This document shows positions 17,231-25,475 of a DNA stretch of 62,769 bases, piece after piece. A program made the translations under genes and the position numbers. Below the pieces are notes generated by a model. It did no database searches. It was not told the origin of the DNA and saw nothing but the letters and a program-made list of their open reading frames with translations. Origin of the DNA: Deltaproteobacteria bacterium (GTDB lineage: Bacteria; Desulfobacterota; WTBG01; CAIYCZ01; CAIRTM01); assembly GCA_024276465.1 (NCBI GenBank), contig JAJRXD010000076.1:1-62769 (forward strand). Reading direction: 5' to 3'. Numbering within the stretch: the stretch's first letter is position 1; each line of letters begins with the position of its first letter.

Positions 17231-19222
17231 TTGAGCAGCTTAGAACGATTGATTTTTGCCATTATATTTACCGGTTCTATTGTCTTTTTTTTGAAGAACA
17301 TATTCCGTCTGATTGCTACAATCTGTCTGGGTCGATGGGATAACAGGTTTGATAATTTATGGGCCAGGTTTGGCGGGATGCTTAAATATGGATTCGGTCA
17401 GTTCAGAGTTGTAAGCGAAAAGTTCGGGATTAACCACTTTCTTCTGTTCTGGGGCTTTATGGTCCTTGCATTTGCAAATTTAGAATTTCTTGTTGCCGGT
17501 GTGTTTCCCAGGTTCAGCCTGAACTTTATTGGAGAATATCCATACGGGATTTTACTCTTTATGGCAGACATTATGTCTCTTGTTGTTCTGATCTGTGTTG
17601 TTGTTGCTGTTGTACGAAGAACACTATTCCGTCCTGATCACATTGATCCCACACTTGATTCATATTTTATCCTTGCTCTTGTTGCAATACTCATGATTGC
17701 TTTTTTTGGTATGCATGCATGTGAAGCAGGAATTGACACCAGGCTTGCATGGATGCCGGTTTCAAAAATACTGTCTTCAATTGCAGGACATGAAGGATCC
17801 CACACTGCAGCAAGAGCGTTCTGGTGGATTCATGCATTAGTGCTTCTGTTTTTCATGAATTATCTTCCCTACAGCAAGCACCTTCATGTTCTGACCGCTA
17901 TTCCCAGCTGTTTTTTCAGAAGCCCGTCTCTTGTTTCCACGGTTCCCAGGCTTAAGTTTAAAAAGGGGAAACGGTTCGGCGTTTCCAAAGTTGTTCAATT
18001 CAAGTGGACTGACCTCCTTGATTTCATGTCATGTACGGAATGTGGAAGATGCCAGTCTGTATGTCCTGCAACCAATACGGACAAACCTTTAAATCCAAAG
18101 CAGGTTATACATGAGGGCAAGCTTAATATTTTTAAAAATTCCAGAACTATTTTTTCCGCTCGGCCAAAAGACATGTTAGCCTCAGCTCCTGAGGACTCTG
18201 AAATGGTTGTCCCTTTAATAAATGGATCCGATGAAAGTGTTTCAACAGACGCAATCTGGTCCTGCACAACATGCGGAGCATGCATGCAGGTATGCCCTGT
18301 TTTTATTGAACATGTACCCAAGATAGTTGAGATGAGGCAGCATCTTGTCATGGAGAAGGCCGAATTTCCTGAAGAGCTCATTACCTTTTTTGAAAATTCA
18401 GAACAACGGTCCAATCCATGGGGAATTGCCCCATCCGATCGTACAAAATGGGCCAGTGAACTTAACGTTCCTCTGCTTTCTGATGGTGTGAAGGCTGAAT
18501 ATCTTTTTTATGTTGGCTGTTCAGGAGCTTTTGATTCAAGGGTGCGGCAGGTAACCATTGCTGTCACCAGAATACTGAATGCTGCCGGTGTATCATGGGC
18601 AATACTTGGAACCGAAGAAAAGTGCTGTGGTGATTCCCTCAGGCGTCTTGGGAATGAATATGTTTTTGATAAAATGGCAAGGGAAAACATTGAGACAATA
18701 GAGAAGTACGATATAAAGAAGATTATAACTTTCTGTCCACACTGTTTCACAACATTAAAAAATGACTATAAGCAGTTTGGAACCTCTTTCGAGGTGATTC
18801 ATCATACTCAGTTCATCAACAGCCTGATAAAAAAGGGTAAAATCAGGCCTCTGTCAGTTAGCAACGGAAGAACTGTTTATCATGATTCATGCTATTTGTG
18901 CAGATACAGTGAAATATACTCTGAGCCCAGGGAAATAATCAGTTCATGCTCAGGCGGCGAAGGTCCTGTTGAAATGGAACGTTCTGGAGAGAAGAGCTTT
19001 TGTTGTGGTGCCGGAGGCGGGCGAATGTGGATGGAGGAACTTATTGGCAAGAGAATCTACCTTGAGAGGACACGGGAAGCACTTAAAACGAATCCTTCCA
19101 CCATAGCAGTTGCCTGCCCATACTGTATGACAATGTTTGAGGATGGTGTAAAAGACGAAAAAGCGTCTGAAAATGTTAAAGTAAAAGATATTGCAGAGAT
19201 TGTTGCTGAGTCAATAAAATGA
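17231..19222 (+). CDS. Membrane FeS oxidoreductase, ETF:(mena)quinone oxidoreductase type
   Basis: A 663-residue protein in three parts. The N-terminal half has about five membrane helices like the NarI/HdrE cytochrome b type. Two [4Fe-4S] sites follow (CTECGRCQSVCP near 265 and CTTCGACMQVCP near 345). Two CCG domains then hold the HdrD-like cysteines (EKCCGDSLR, CPHC, then FCCGAGGGRMW and CPYC). Proteins of this design beside etfBA are known as EMO, passing electrons between ETF and menaquinone. TTG 17231 is preceded by AGGAG five bases away. The location right after etfBA supports the assignment. Confidence 0.87.
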   Translation: MSSLERLIFAIIFTGSIVFFLKNIFRLIATICLGRWDNRFDNLWARFGGMLKYGFGQFRVVSEKFGINHFLLFWGFMVLAFANLEFLVAGVFPRFSLNFIGEYPYGILLFMADIMSLVVLICVVVAVVRRTLFRPDHIDPTLDSYFILALVAILMIAFFGMHACEAGIDTRLAWMPVSKILSSIAGHEGSHTAARAFWWIHALVLLFFMNYLPYSKHLHVLTAIPSCFFRSPSLVSTVPRLKFKKGKRFGVSKVVQFKWTDLLDFMSCTECGRCQSVCPATNTDKPLNPKQVIHEGKLNIFKNSRTIFSARPKDMLASAPEDSEMVVPLINGSDESVSTDAIWSCTTCGACMQVCPVFIEHVPKIVEMRQHLVMEKAEFPEELITFFENSEQRSNPWGIAPSDRTKWASELNVPLLSDGVKAEYLFYVGCSGAFDSRVRQVTIAVTRILNAAGVSWAILGTEEKCCGDSLRRLGNEYVFDKMARENIETIEKYDIKKIITFCPHCFTTLKNDYKQFGTSFEVIHHTQFINSLIKKGKIRPLSVSNGRTVYHDSCYLCRYSEIYSEPREIISSCSGGEGPVEMERSGEKSFCCGAGGGRMWMEELIGKRIYLERTREALKTNPSTIAVACPYCMTMFEDGVKDEKASENVKVKDIAEIVAESIK

Positions 19223-19289
19223 GCTTTGCACTTGAAGTTTTCAGCACACCTGGGTACAGGCTGTGCCCTGCACAGTAAAGATATATCCC

Positions 19290-20699
19290 CTACATTTTAT
19301 TTACAATGTCTCTGATTGTGTCTAATACCTTATCAATTTCAGCATAACTGTTAAATATGTGTGTGGAAGCCCTCAGTACAAACGTATCCTGCCTGTCAGA
19401 CTCATGATCCCTGAACCAGATATTTCTGATATTGGTTTTATGCTCTTTTTTTAAGGTCCTGCTGATGTGTGAAAATTTTTGTCTGGCATACCGGTCGCTG
19501 TAGTCTTTAAATGGTATGAAAGATGCGATTCCGGAGGAAAGCTCATTGTTGCCAATTGGTGAAAGAAGGCTTCTGCTTCCCCAGAGTTCAACAACTTTTT
19601 CTTTCAGGTAGTTGTTTAATGAATGAATCCTGTCCTGGATCCTGCTTTTTCCTATTACGTTCTGCATCTCCATGGCATCAATCATAGCGCAAAGCGCAGG
19701 AGTATTCATCTGGCCCCTCATCTGGAGAAGTTTTGAAACAGGAAAAGATTTTTTTACAGCATATACTTCAGTTAAAACAGGCCACAGTCCATGTGGATTT
19801 TCTTTTGCGTTCCGGATATATAAAATGCCGGTGCCGGGTGGTCCGTTTAACCACTTATGGCCTGAACAGGCAAAAAAGTCACATCCCAGTTCCTGCAGGT
19901 CCAGATCAATCATCCCAATGGAATGTGCCCCGTCAACAATGGTGATAATGCCCCTGGCTCTTGCAATCTCGCATAACTCTTTTACAGGCATTCGAAGTCC
20001 GGTTGTGTAGTTAATGTGGCAAAAACATAACACCCTTGTTTTATTAGTGATAGCACGTTCAAATATATCTACGATCAGTTGTTTGTTGTTTGCGGGACTG
20101 GGAAGTGCAAGTTCTCTGACACTTATGCCACCCCTGTCTTTCAAAATATGGAGGGGAGAATACAGAGAGCCATGTTCATGAAGGGTTGTAATTATCTCAT
20201 CGCCCCTGTTCAGGGCCAGCCCGTTTATGGCGATGTGCAACCCCTCTGTAGTGTTTGATGTGAGCACGATGTCCCCGGGATCAGCACCAAGGAATTGAGC
20301 GGATTTTAAACAGTTTTTTTTCTGTTTTATTTCAAAATTTTCATTGCTGATGCAGGCCTCAATAGGATCTTCTGCAAATTTCATTGAATAATTATATAAG
20401 CCGGAAATAACAGAGCGGGGCATGGCTCCTTCCGTGCTCGTATTCATCTGGATAATATCAGGATTTAAAACAAATTGTGAGCGCACACCAGACCAGAAAA
20501 GATCATTGTCCGGACTGCTAATGTTTTTTAAATCCGAAAGTTTTTCTGTTTCAAAAGATGCATTTGAAGAAAAGGGAAGGGCAAACGATGCTATTCCGGT
20601 TATTGCAGCCTTGCCGGATGTTTTAATGAAATCTCTTCTTGAGTTTTTGAAATTCAACAATGTCCTGTTGAAAAAATTTGCCTTATAATCAGCTTTCAT
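19290..20699 (-). CDS. Tat-exported class V aminotransferase / desulfurase-like protein
   Basis: The 469-residue product has a twin-arginine signal: NSRRDFIKTSG near 19-29 followed by a hydrophobic stretch ending around FALPFSSNA. The rest is a class V PLP fold related to isopenicillin N epimerase and cysteine desulfurases. It has TSNTTEGLHIAINGL, VDGAHSIGMIDLDLQELG, and SGHKWLNGPPGTGILY with the PLP lysine. Tat export would place an already-folded PLP enzyme in the periplasm. The substrate is unknown. No SufS-like partner genes are near. The fold is firm; the reaction is not. Confidence 0.82.
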   Translation of the reverse strand: MKADYKANFFNRTLLNFKNSRRDFIKTSGKAAITGIASFALPFSSNASFETEKLSDLKNISSPDNDLFWSGVRSQFVLNPDIIQMNTSTEGAMPRSVISGLYNYSMKFAEDPIEACISNENFEIKQKKNCLKSAQFLGADPGDIVLTSNTTEGLHIAINGLALNRGDEIITTLHEHGSLYSPLHILKDRGGISVRELALPSPANNKQLIVDIFERAITNKTRVLCFCHINYTTGLRMPVKELCEIARARGIITIVDGAHSIGMIDLDLQELGCDFFACSGHKWLNGPPGTGILYIRNAKENPHGLWPVLTEVYAVKKSFPVSKLLQMRGQMNTPALCAMIDAMEMQNVIGKSRIQDRIHSLNNYLKEKVVELWGSRSLLSPIGNNELSSGIASFIPFKDYSDRYARQKFSHISRTLKKEHKTNIRNIWFRDHESDRQDTFVLRASTHIFNSYAEIDKVLDTIRDIVNKM

Positions 20700-20859
20700 T
20701 TCACGCCCCTTTTTATATTACGCACATTGTCAAAAACAAACCACAGTATGCAGAGTATTTTTCTGAGAGCTCTGTGGTTCATACCCCCCTTTTTTTCATT
20801 AAATTTTTGTCAGTACCTTATTGAAAGGTATTGGCAAAAAATATTTGTCCCCGCAGCCA

Positions 20860-21921
20860 TCAAGTTTCAATGTTCAATGCTCTTCGTATTTCCTGAAGAA
20901 AGCTGGTTTTTGCATGTTCAATTGTGCCGTCAAAACTGCCCCCACCAGCATTACGGTGTCCACCGGCACTGAAACCTGCTCTGTGCGCTACTTCAGCAAT
21001 GCTTATATAGTTTCCGAAATTGCGGGTCCGCCAGCCAAATCTTATGGTTCCGTCCATATTATCAATAAGAATTATACCGTAATTGTAGCCTTTTATCTGT
21101 CGCTCAATTGTTTCTTTATAAAGACCATCAAAATCCATCCAGTTCTCACCCAGTTTTTTTTGCAATTCAATGTTTAACCCGGCATCAATAACAAGCATGG
21201 TCAACTGCAATGCTGGAATAAATTCCGTATGTTCAACAGCCCAGACAGTAAAATCAATTTCTTTCAGATCATAACTTTTATCAACAGCTTTCAGGTGATC
21301 TGCCCCTAAAGTCAGCAAGTCATGGGCAAACAGATACATGCCAGGAAACATCTCATTTTTGAACATCCTCGTATCATAAAGAAGTGCCAGATAAAGATAG
21401 TGAGCAATTTCCGGAGGAAGTTTTAAATTGAAAGGCCTGATGAAATAATCAAAAAGAAGCTGGGCAGTGGAGGATGTTTCAGCAACAAGACACCTTTCGG
21501 GAACAGCCATTTGTATTTGACCGGGATCATGATGGTCAAGGTTTATAATTTTTGAAGCAGGGAATTTTTTAAGTGTTTGTTTCCAGTTTCTTCCAAAAAA
21601 CTGGTCCCAGGAACTCCCGTCAATCAGAATAATTAAGTTATACGGGCTGAAACTAAATGAATCAGTCCCTGCAGCATCAACTCTTCGAATGCATGGAAAA
21701 TCGGCCATGTTAGAGGGGATGCGGGTAAAACTCACTACATGAACCTGCTTTGAAGCCAGAGTCAGCAACCATTCAAGAGCAAAGGCAGTTCCTACGGTGT
21801 CAGGGTCAACAGGTCTGGAAATTACAATAAGTATGTTTTTAGACTGCTGGATTAAAGCATGAATATTACTGAAGATACTGCCCGGGTTTTTTATTGGTTT
21901 CCTGTTTGTTGAAGCTGTCAT
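20860..21921 (-). CDS. DHH-family phosphoesterase
   Basis: A 353-residue protein of the DHH/DHHA1 superfamily, which holds nanoRNases, pAp phosphatases and cyclic dinucleotide phosphodiesterases. Visible features are the N-terminal SRPVDPDTVGTAFAL motif (in place of the common DADAIGS), the metal-binding NLDHHDPGQ near 130, YLALLYDTRMF, and the C-terminal DHHA1 loop GHRNAGGGSFDG. The T in DPDTVG is a change from the usual motif. It diverges from rlpA. Substrate cannot be fixed, NrnA-like activity being the simplest guess. Confidence 0.82.
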   Translation of the reverse strand: MTASTNRKPIKNPGSIFSNIHALIQQSKNILIVISRPVDPDTVGTAFALEWLLTLASKQVHVVSFTRIPSNMADFPCIRRVDAAGTDSFSFSPYNLIILIDGSSWDQFFGRNWKQTLKKFPASKIINLDHHDPGQIQMAVPERCLVAETSSTAQLLFDYFIRPFNLKLPPEIAHYLYLALLYDTRMFKNEMFPGMYLFAHDLLTLGADHLKAVDKSYDLKEIDFTVWAVEHTEFIPALQLTMLVIDAGLNIELQKKLGENWMDFDGLYKETIERQIKGYNYGIILIDNMDGTIRFGWRTRNFGNYISIAEVAHRAGFSAGGHRNAGGGSFDGTIEHAKTSFLQEIRRALNIET

Positions 21922-22008
21922 ATTGTAAATACAAAATATATTGTCAAGAAAACTCTATTAATGTTATATCAATTGTAAATATTTTATTGAAGGATTATTT
22001 TATTACTC

Positions 22009-22809
22009 ATGCAGATATGTTTTCAAATTCCGTCAAGAGTTATAGCAGTTTTACTGGCAGTGTGCTTGCCAGCTGTTTTTTCATGTGTCAGACATACTGT
22101 ACCGCAACCCGAACTGCCTCCGGGAAATATGGCTTCTGAATATCCCCTGGGACAGAAGCCCTATGAGATTAACGGTAAATGGTTTGCTCCAATTCCTTCT
22201 GCCAGGGGTTACATTGAAGAAGGGCAGGCAAGCTGGTATGGTAGTGAATTTCATAGGCGTCCGACATCAAGCGGTGAACCCTATAATATGCACGCCTTGA
22301 CTGCTGCACACAAAATACTACCTTTGGGAACTTTTGTCAAAGTCACACGATTTGATAATGACAGAAGTGTTGTGTTGAGGATTAACGACAGAGGCCCTTT
22401 TGTTTCAGGGCGTATCATTGATCTTTCTCTGAGAGCTGCTGAGTTGCTTGACATGATCCAGCCTGGTACAGCCCTTGTGAGAATAGAAGCTGTTCAGCAG
22501 GTTTCAGAACAGACTGTGAATGGAGAAACATTATGGAAACATGAACCCCTGCCTGATTTCAGGCATGGCATTTTCAGCATTCAGATAGGTGCTTTTGAAG
22601 AGCTGGAAAATGCTTTTAAGCTGAAAAAAAATATTTCAAAGGATTTTAAAAATATTTTCATTAAGCCTTCAGTTTACATGGGCAGGGGATTTTATCGCGT
22701 TCATGTCGGAAAATTTCATGACCTGTTTTTAGCAAACAAAAAAGCTCTGCATTTAATAGACAGGGGCTTCAAGGATGCCTTTGTTGTTGCAATGGATGGT
22801 GGTGAATAG
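22009..22809 (+). CDS. rlpA: RlpA-family lytic transglycosylase with SPOR domain
   Basis: RlpA is a septal-ring peptidoglycan lytic transglycosylase acting on stem-free glycan. The 266-residue protein has a probable lipoprotein signal (Cys26 in AVFSC). A double-psi beta-barrel with GQASWYGSEFHRRPTSSGE near 78 is followed by the RINDRGPFVSGRIIDLS signature, and a C-terminal SPOR domain from about 185 (FSIQIGAFEELENAFKLK) binds denuded peptidoglycan at division sites. It diverges from the DHH gene and is followed by a methyltransferase gene. Confidence 0.9.
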   Translation: MQICFQIPSRVIAVLLAVCLPAVFSCVRHTVPQPELPPGNMASEYPLGQKPYEINGKWFAPIPSARGYIEEGQASWYGSEFHRRPTSSGEPYNMHALTAAHKILPLGTFVKVTRFDNDRSVVLRINDRGPFVSGRIIDLSLRAAELLDMIQPGTALVRIEAVQQVSEQTVNGETLWKHEPLPDFRHGIFSIQIGAFEELENAFKLKKNISKDFKNIFIKPSVYMGRGFYRVHVGKFHDLFLANKKALHLIDRGFKDAFVVAMDGGE

Positions 22810-22856
22810 CACAGGAGGCTGTCCGGGAATAGCTTCCTAATACTGGAAATTGTGTA

Positions 22857-23471
22857 ATGTTAACCGGCAAAGAATATTTTTATCCATACTTCAGGAAATC
22901 TGTTTTGCGCCTGTCTGAAGAAAGATTAGTCGTTGATATTGGAACAACGTGTAAATTCCGGAAAGAACTGGCTCCGTTTAGAAAATATTTTAAAAAAAAT
23001 TATTTTGCCCTTGATTACAAATCAAATGCTGAATCTCCGGGTGACAACGTTGACATTGACTCCAGCATCTACTGCCTGCCGTTTAAAGATAATTTCATTG
23101 ATGCGGTTTTATGTCTGTCTGTTTTTGAACATTTACATGATCCTTTTAAAGCAGCTTTTGAGATTTTCAGGGTTCTAAAGCCTGCAGGAAAAGCGTTTAT
23201 TACAATCCCCTTTATTTCAGGGGAGCATGCCAAAAAGGGAGACTACGGTGATTTTTACAGGTTTACTGAGCAGGGAATAAAGTATCTTTTCAGGGGTTTT
23301 TCATTTGTTGAGGCTGAGCCTCAGGGCAGGGGTGTCTATTACAGGCTTTCCCTGTTTCCGGGCCTGCTGAGGATTTTTCAAAACAGGCTGGGTATGCGTA
23401 TTGTCAGGTCCCTGGATTTAAAAACAACTGGAAGAACAACAGCAGCCTGGATGATTAATCTGCGCAAATAG
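22857..23471 (+). CDS. Class I SAM-dependent methyltransferase
   Basis: The 204-residue product has a Methyltransf_11-like layout. There is a modified motif I (VVDIGTTCKFR rather than the usual glycine-rich loop), an acidic VDIDSS after strand 2, the motif FIDAVLCLSVFEHLHDP, and RVLKPAGKAFITIP. These match methyltransferases acting on small molecules or sugars. The substrate is unknown. The altered glycine loop could weaken SAM binding. It lies 47 bases after rlpA on the same strand, perhaps as a read-through unit. Confidence 0.75.
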   Translation: MLTGKEYFYPYFRKSVLRLSEERLVVDIGTTCKFRKELAPFRKYFKKNYFALDYKSNAESPGDNVDIDSSIYCLPFKDNFIDAVLCLSVFEHLHDPFKAAFEIFRVLKPAGKAFITIPFISGEHAKKGDYGDFYRFTEQGIKYLFRGFSFVEAEPQGRGVYYRLSLFPGLLRIFQNRLGMRIVRSLDLKTTGRTTAAWMINLRK

Positions 23472-23489
23472 CCTTTGTATTAGACTGGA

Positions 23490-23522
23490 AGACCTGGGTC
23501 GGAGCAGGCTAACCTGTTGAGT
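23490..23522 (+). repeat. Left copy of imperfect direct repeat around the TA island
   Basis: The sequence around CAGGCTAACCTGTTGA is repeated at 24493-24525 (about 26 of 32 bases match, with the core CAGGCTAACCT identical). The two copies bracket the hicB remnant and higBA. Confidence 0.6.
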
Positions 23523-23594
23523 GATGTGCCATACCATACCATACATGGTTTGGTATAACGCCTGTTTGTTCGTGCCATCCTTTTTGATGAATAC

Positions 23595-23768
23595 TCACAC
23601 CGCCACCTCAACTACTTCCTCGTTTATAGATGGAGGAACAGGCTCATCGTGTGCTTTTAAGCTTTCCAGATAAACTGCTATGGCTTCTTGAATGTTCTTT
23701 GGCGCTTCAGCCCTTGTAGTTCCTTCAGAAAACGGCTGGAAAAGATAGAAAGCATGATATACAAGAGT
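23595..23768 (-). pseudogene. hicB antitoxin remnant
   Basis: Reading the minus strand to the TGA at 23595 gives the C-terminal part of a HicB antitoxin: SEGTTRAEAPKNIQEAIAVY then ESLKAHDEPVPPS. This is the usual TRAEA..NI.EAI.LYLE...EPIP pattern. The normal N-terminus with its CPALPGC-type strand is missing: upstream residues are unlike the family and there is no start codon. No intact hicA is seen. It is a decayed toxin-antitoxin gene beside an intact higBA pair. Confidence 0.6.
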
Positions 23769-23837
23769 CAAACGGAGATTTGACCCCTCAGTCCTCAGTG
23801 CATGAGATGGTTATGTGATTTTTTTATCAACAACCGG

Positions 23838-24143
23838 TTAAACTGCAGATGCGTAAACATGAACTTCTTCATCAAGTCGAGTTTTTAATCTATCCTTTTC
23901 CTTTTCCAGGTCGTATCTAACCTGAAGATTTATCCAGAACCTTTCTGAAAAACCAAAATATCGTGATAATCTGAGAGCTGTATCCGGAGTTATGGAACGT
24001 TTCCCCTGAACAATTTCATTTATTCGGCGTGCAGGAACATTAATATCCTTAGCTAACCTGTACTGACTAATACCCATAGGCTTCAGAAACTCTTCCATCA
24101 GAATTTCCCCTGGATGAATTGGTTCCAATATTTTTTTTGCCAT
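23838..24143 (-). CDS. higA: HigA-family antitoxin
   Basis: A 101-residue protein of the HigA/VapI group. It begins with IHPGEILMEEFLKPMGISQYRLAKDI (split here in part), continues with the helix-turn-helix VPARRINEIVQGKRSITPDTALRLSRYFG, and ends FWINLQVRYDLE, all characteristic of the family. HigA neutralises HigB and represses the operon. It follows higB by nine bases, the toxin-first order typical of higBA. The ribosome site GGAGGCAATA is strong, which fits higher translation of the antitoxin. Confidence 0.93.
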   Translation of the reverse strand: MAKKILEPIHPGEILMEEFLKPMGISQYRLAKDINVPARRINEIVQGKRSITPDTALRLSRYFGFSERFWINLQVRYDLEKEKDRLKTRLDEEVHVYASAV

Positions 24144-24152
24144 TATTGCCTC

Positions 24153-24434
24153 CTAATGATAATCTATAATTTCAACCCTGTGAGCAACCCCTCCACGCCA
24201 TTCAAAACAAATACGCCATTGATCATTAATACGAATACTGTATTGTCCCTTTCTGTCTTTCGATAGTTTTTCAAGACGATTATTCGGCGGTATGCGCAGG
24301 TCATGTATAATTTCAGCACCCTCTATTATTTCAAGCTTTCTGCGTGCAATTTTCTGTATATCCCGTGGAAGTTTGCGTGATGCTTGACGATTAAATATTT
24401 TCTCTGTTTCTTGGCAAGCAAAGCTTTTTATCAT
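24153..24434 (-). CDS. higB: HigB-family toxin
   Basis: The 93-residue product has the RelE/HigB fold pattern: [15 protein letters not shown], then a helix with [47 protein letters not shown] and a C-terminal VEIIDYH. The basic residues and the terminal YH agree with the ribosome-dependent mRNA interferases. The gene has no ribosome-binding site, and its promoter suggests a leaderless transcript (see 24442-24470). Toxin and antitoxin are co-transcribed. Confidence 0.92.
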   Translation of the reverse strand: MIKSFACQETEKIFNRQASRKLPRDIQKIARRKLEIIEGAEIIHDLRIPPNNRLEKLSKDRKGQYSIRINDQWRICFEWRGGVAHRVEIIDYH

Positions 24435-24441
24435 GAATTAA

Positions 24442-24470
24442 ATAATATCGCTATTCGTTAATAATGTCAA
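24442..24470 (-). promoter_or_regulatory. higBA promoter, probably leaderless
   Basis: On the minus strand, TTGACA (24465-24470) and TATTAT (24442-24447) are separated by 17 bases. Initiation about seven bases downstream of the -10 falls at 24435, next to the ATG of higB at 24432-24434, and no Shine-Dalgarno sequence is present. The HigA operator is probably in this AT-rich stretch. Confidence 0.7.
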
Positions 24471-24492
24471 GCGTTATTATTGTTTTAGGGAC

Positions 24493-24525
24493 AAGACCGG
24501 GGCAGGACCAGGCTAACCTATTGAA
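24493..24525 (+). repeat. Right copy of imperfect direct repeat around the TA island
   Basis: This copy holds CAGGCTAACCTATTGA and pairs with 23490-23522. About 1 kb separates the two copies. See the finding on the toxin-antitoxin island. Confidence 0.6.
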
Positions 24526-24713
24526 TTAATATTATTTTCATCCTAATGATACATGTTTCCAGCGCTTACAGGGCCCTTTTCAGGGGCAAAATAAGGGCTG
24601 TAAGGAACTTGCTTCTTGAGATTTATCCGCCGGAAATAAGTTTGACTGTAACATAGTGCTGATTTGCTTTATTGCAGGGTTTTAAGTGACTGCCAGCAAT
24701 AAATAAAAAAGGC
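24526..24713. other. Intergenic region upstream of the Fur/PerR gene
   Basis: No gene is seen. The stretch contains a GGGCCCTTTTCAGGGGC segment and AT-rich sequence; no clear function could be assigned. Confidence 0.3.
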
Positions 24714-24746
24714 TTGCAAATCGTAATTATTCTTATATAATAATTA
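24714..24746 (+). promoter_or_regulatory. Promoter and autoregulatory operator of the Fur/PerR-type gene
   Basis: TTGCAA (24714-24719), a 16-base spacer and TATAAT (24736-24741) form a sigma-70 promoter. A perfect inverted repeat TAATTATT / AATAATTA (24724-24731, 24739-24746, 7-base spacer) covers the -10, like a Fur/Per box. The predicted start falls on the ATG at 24749. Confidence 0.72.
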
Positions 24747-24748
24747 GT

Positions 24749-25189
24749 ATGAAAAACATAAATGATTCAATTGTTCTTTTGAAAGAAAAATGCAAAGAGC
24801 ATAACCTGAAGCTGACCCCGCAGCGGATTGCCATATATGAAGCAATATGGGACACAAAGAAGCATCCTTCAGCAGATCATGTTTATAAAAAAATAAAAAG
24901 AAAATTTCAAAGCATCTCTTTTGACACGGTTAACAGGACATTGCAGACATTCTCCCGGATTGGATTACTGAAAGTTGTTGAAGGTCAGGGTGACCCAAAA
25001 CGTTTTGACCCGAACCTGAAAAAGCATCACCACGTGCGATGTCTTAAATGTGGCCTTATAGCTGATTTTTATTACGAAGAATATGACAATATAAAAGTCC
25101 CTAATATTGTAAAAAAACAATTTACCGTGATTGATAAAAAAGTCCTGATAGAGGGAATATGTGCTGATTGTCGGACAAAAGAGAAATAA
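24749..25189 (+). CDS. Fur-family regulator, PerR-like
   Basis: A 146-residue Fur-family repressor. The winged helix is at about 18-80 (LTPQRIAIYEAIWDTKKHPSA, FDTVNRTLQTFSRIGLL). The dimerisation domain holds the metal-binding KKHHHVRC run and the structural zinc pairs CLKC and CADC. The lack of a long C-terminal His tail and the HHH run fit PerR-type peroxide sensors more than iron Fur, but this cannot be proven by eye. It lies 287 bases before a dihaem peroxidase-like gene, a plausible target. It is probably autoregulated by the palindrome over its own promoter. Confidence 0.88.
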   Translation: MKNINDSIVLLKEKCKEHNLKLTPQRIAIYEAIWDTKKHPSADHVYKKIKRKFQSISFDTVNRTLQTFSRIGLLKVVEGQGDPKRFDPNLKKHHHVRCLKCGLIADFYYEEYDNIKVPNIVKKQFTVIDKKVLIEGICADCRTKEK

Positions 25190-25208
25190 TATTTTTTTAA
25201 AATTAGCA

Positions 25209-25223
25209 TAGTAGTGACTACTA
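25209..25223. promoter_or_regulatory. 15-base perfect palindrome downstream of the PerR-like gene
   Basis: TAGTAGTGACTACTA is a perfect palindrome in the intergenic region ahead of the peroxidase-like gene. It may be an operator. Its sequence differs from the AT-only box over the regulator promoter, so a different protein could bind. Confidence 0.35.
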
Positions 25224-25475
25224 AATAGTATAATGATCTAATTTGTAACAACTATGTATTATTAAGAAAAGGTTTTTTTAACTGCATATAGCCCGGTAAA
25301 TATCATTAACGCAAATTGTCAAAGCGAACATTTTTTATTATTCAACATTTAAATTCCATGTTGATGATTAAAAAGTCGTCAATGTTGTAGAAAAGGGGGT
25401 GGTAGATTATGATTGTAAAAAGCTGAATAAATTTTTATTCAAAACAAAACAGAACAAATGAAAGGAAGATACGTT

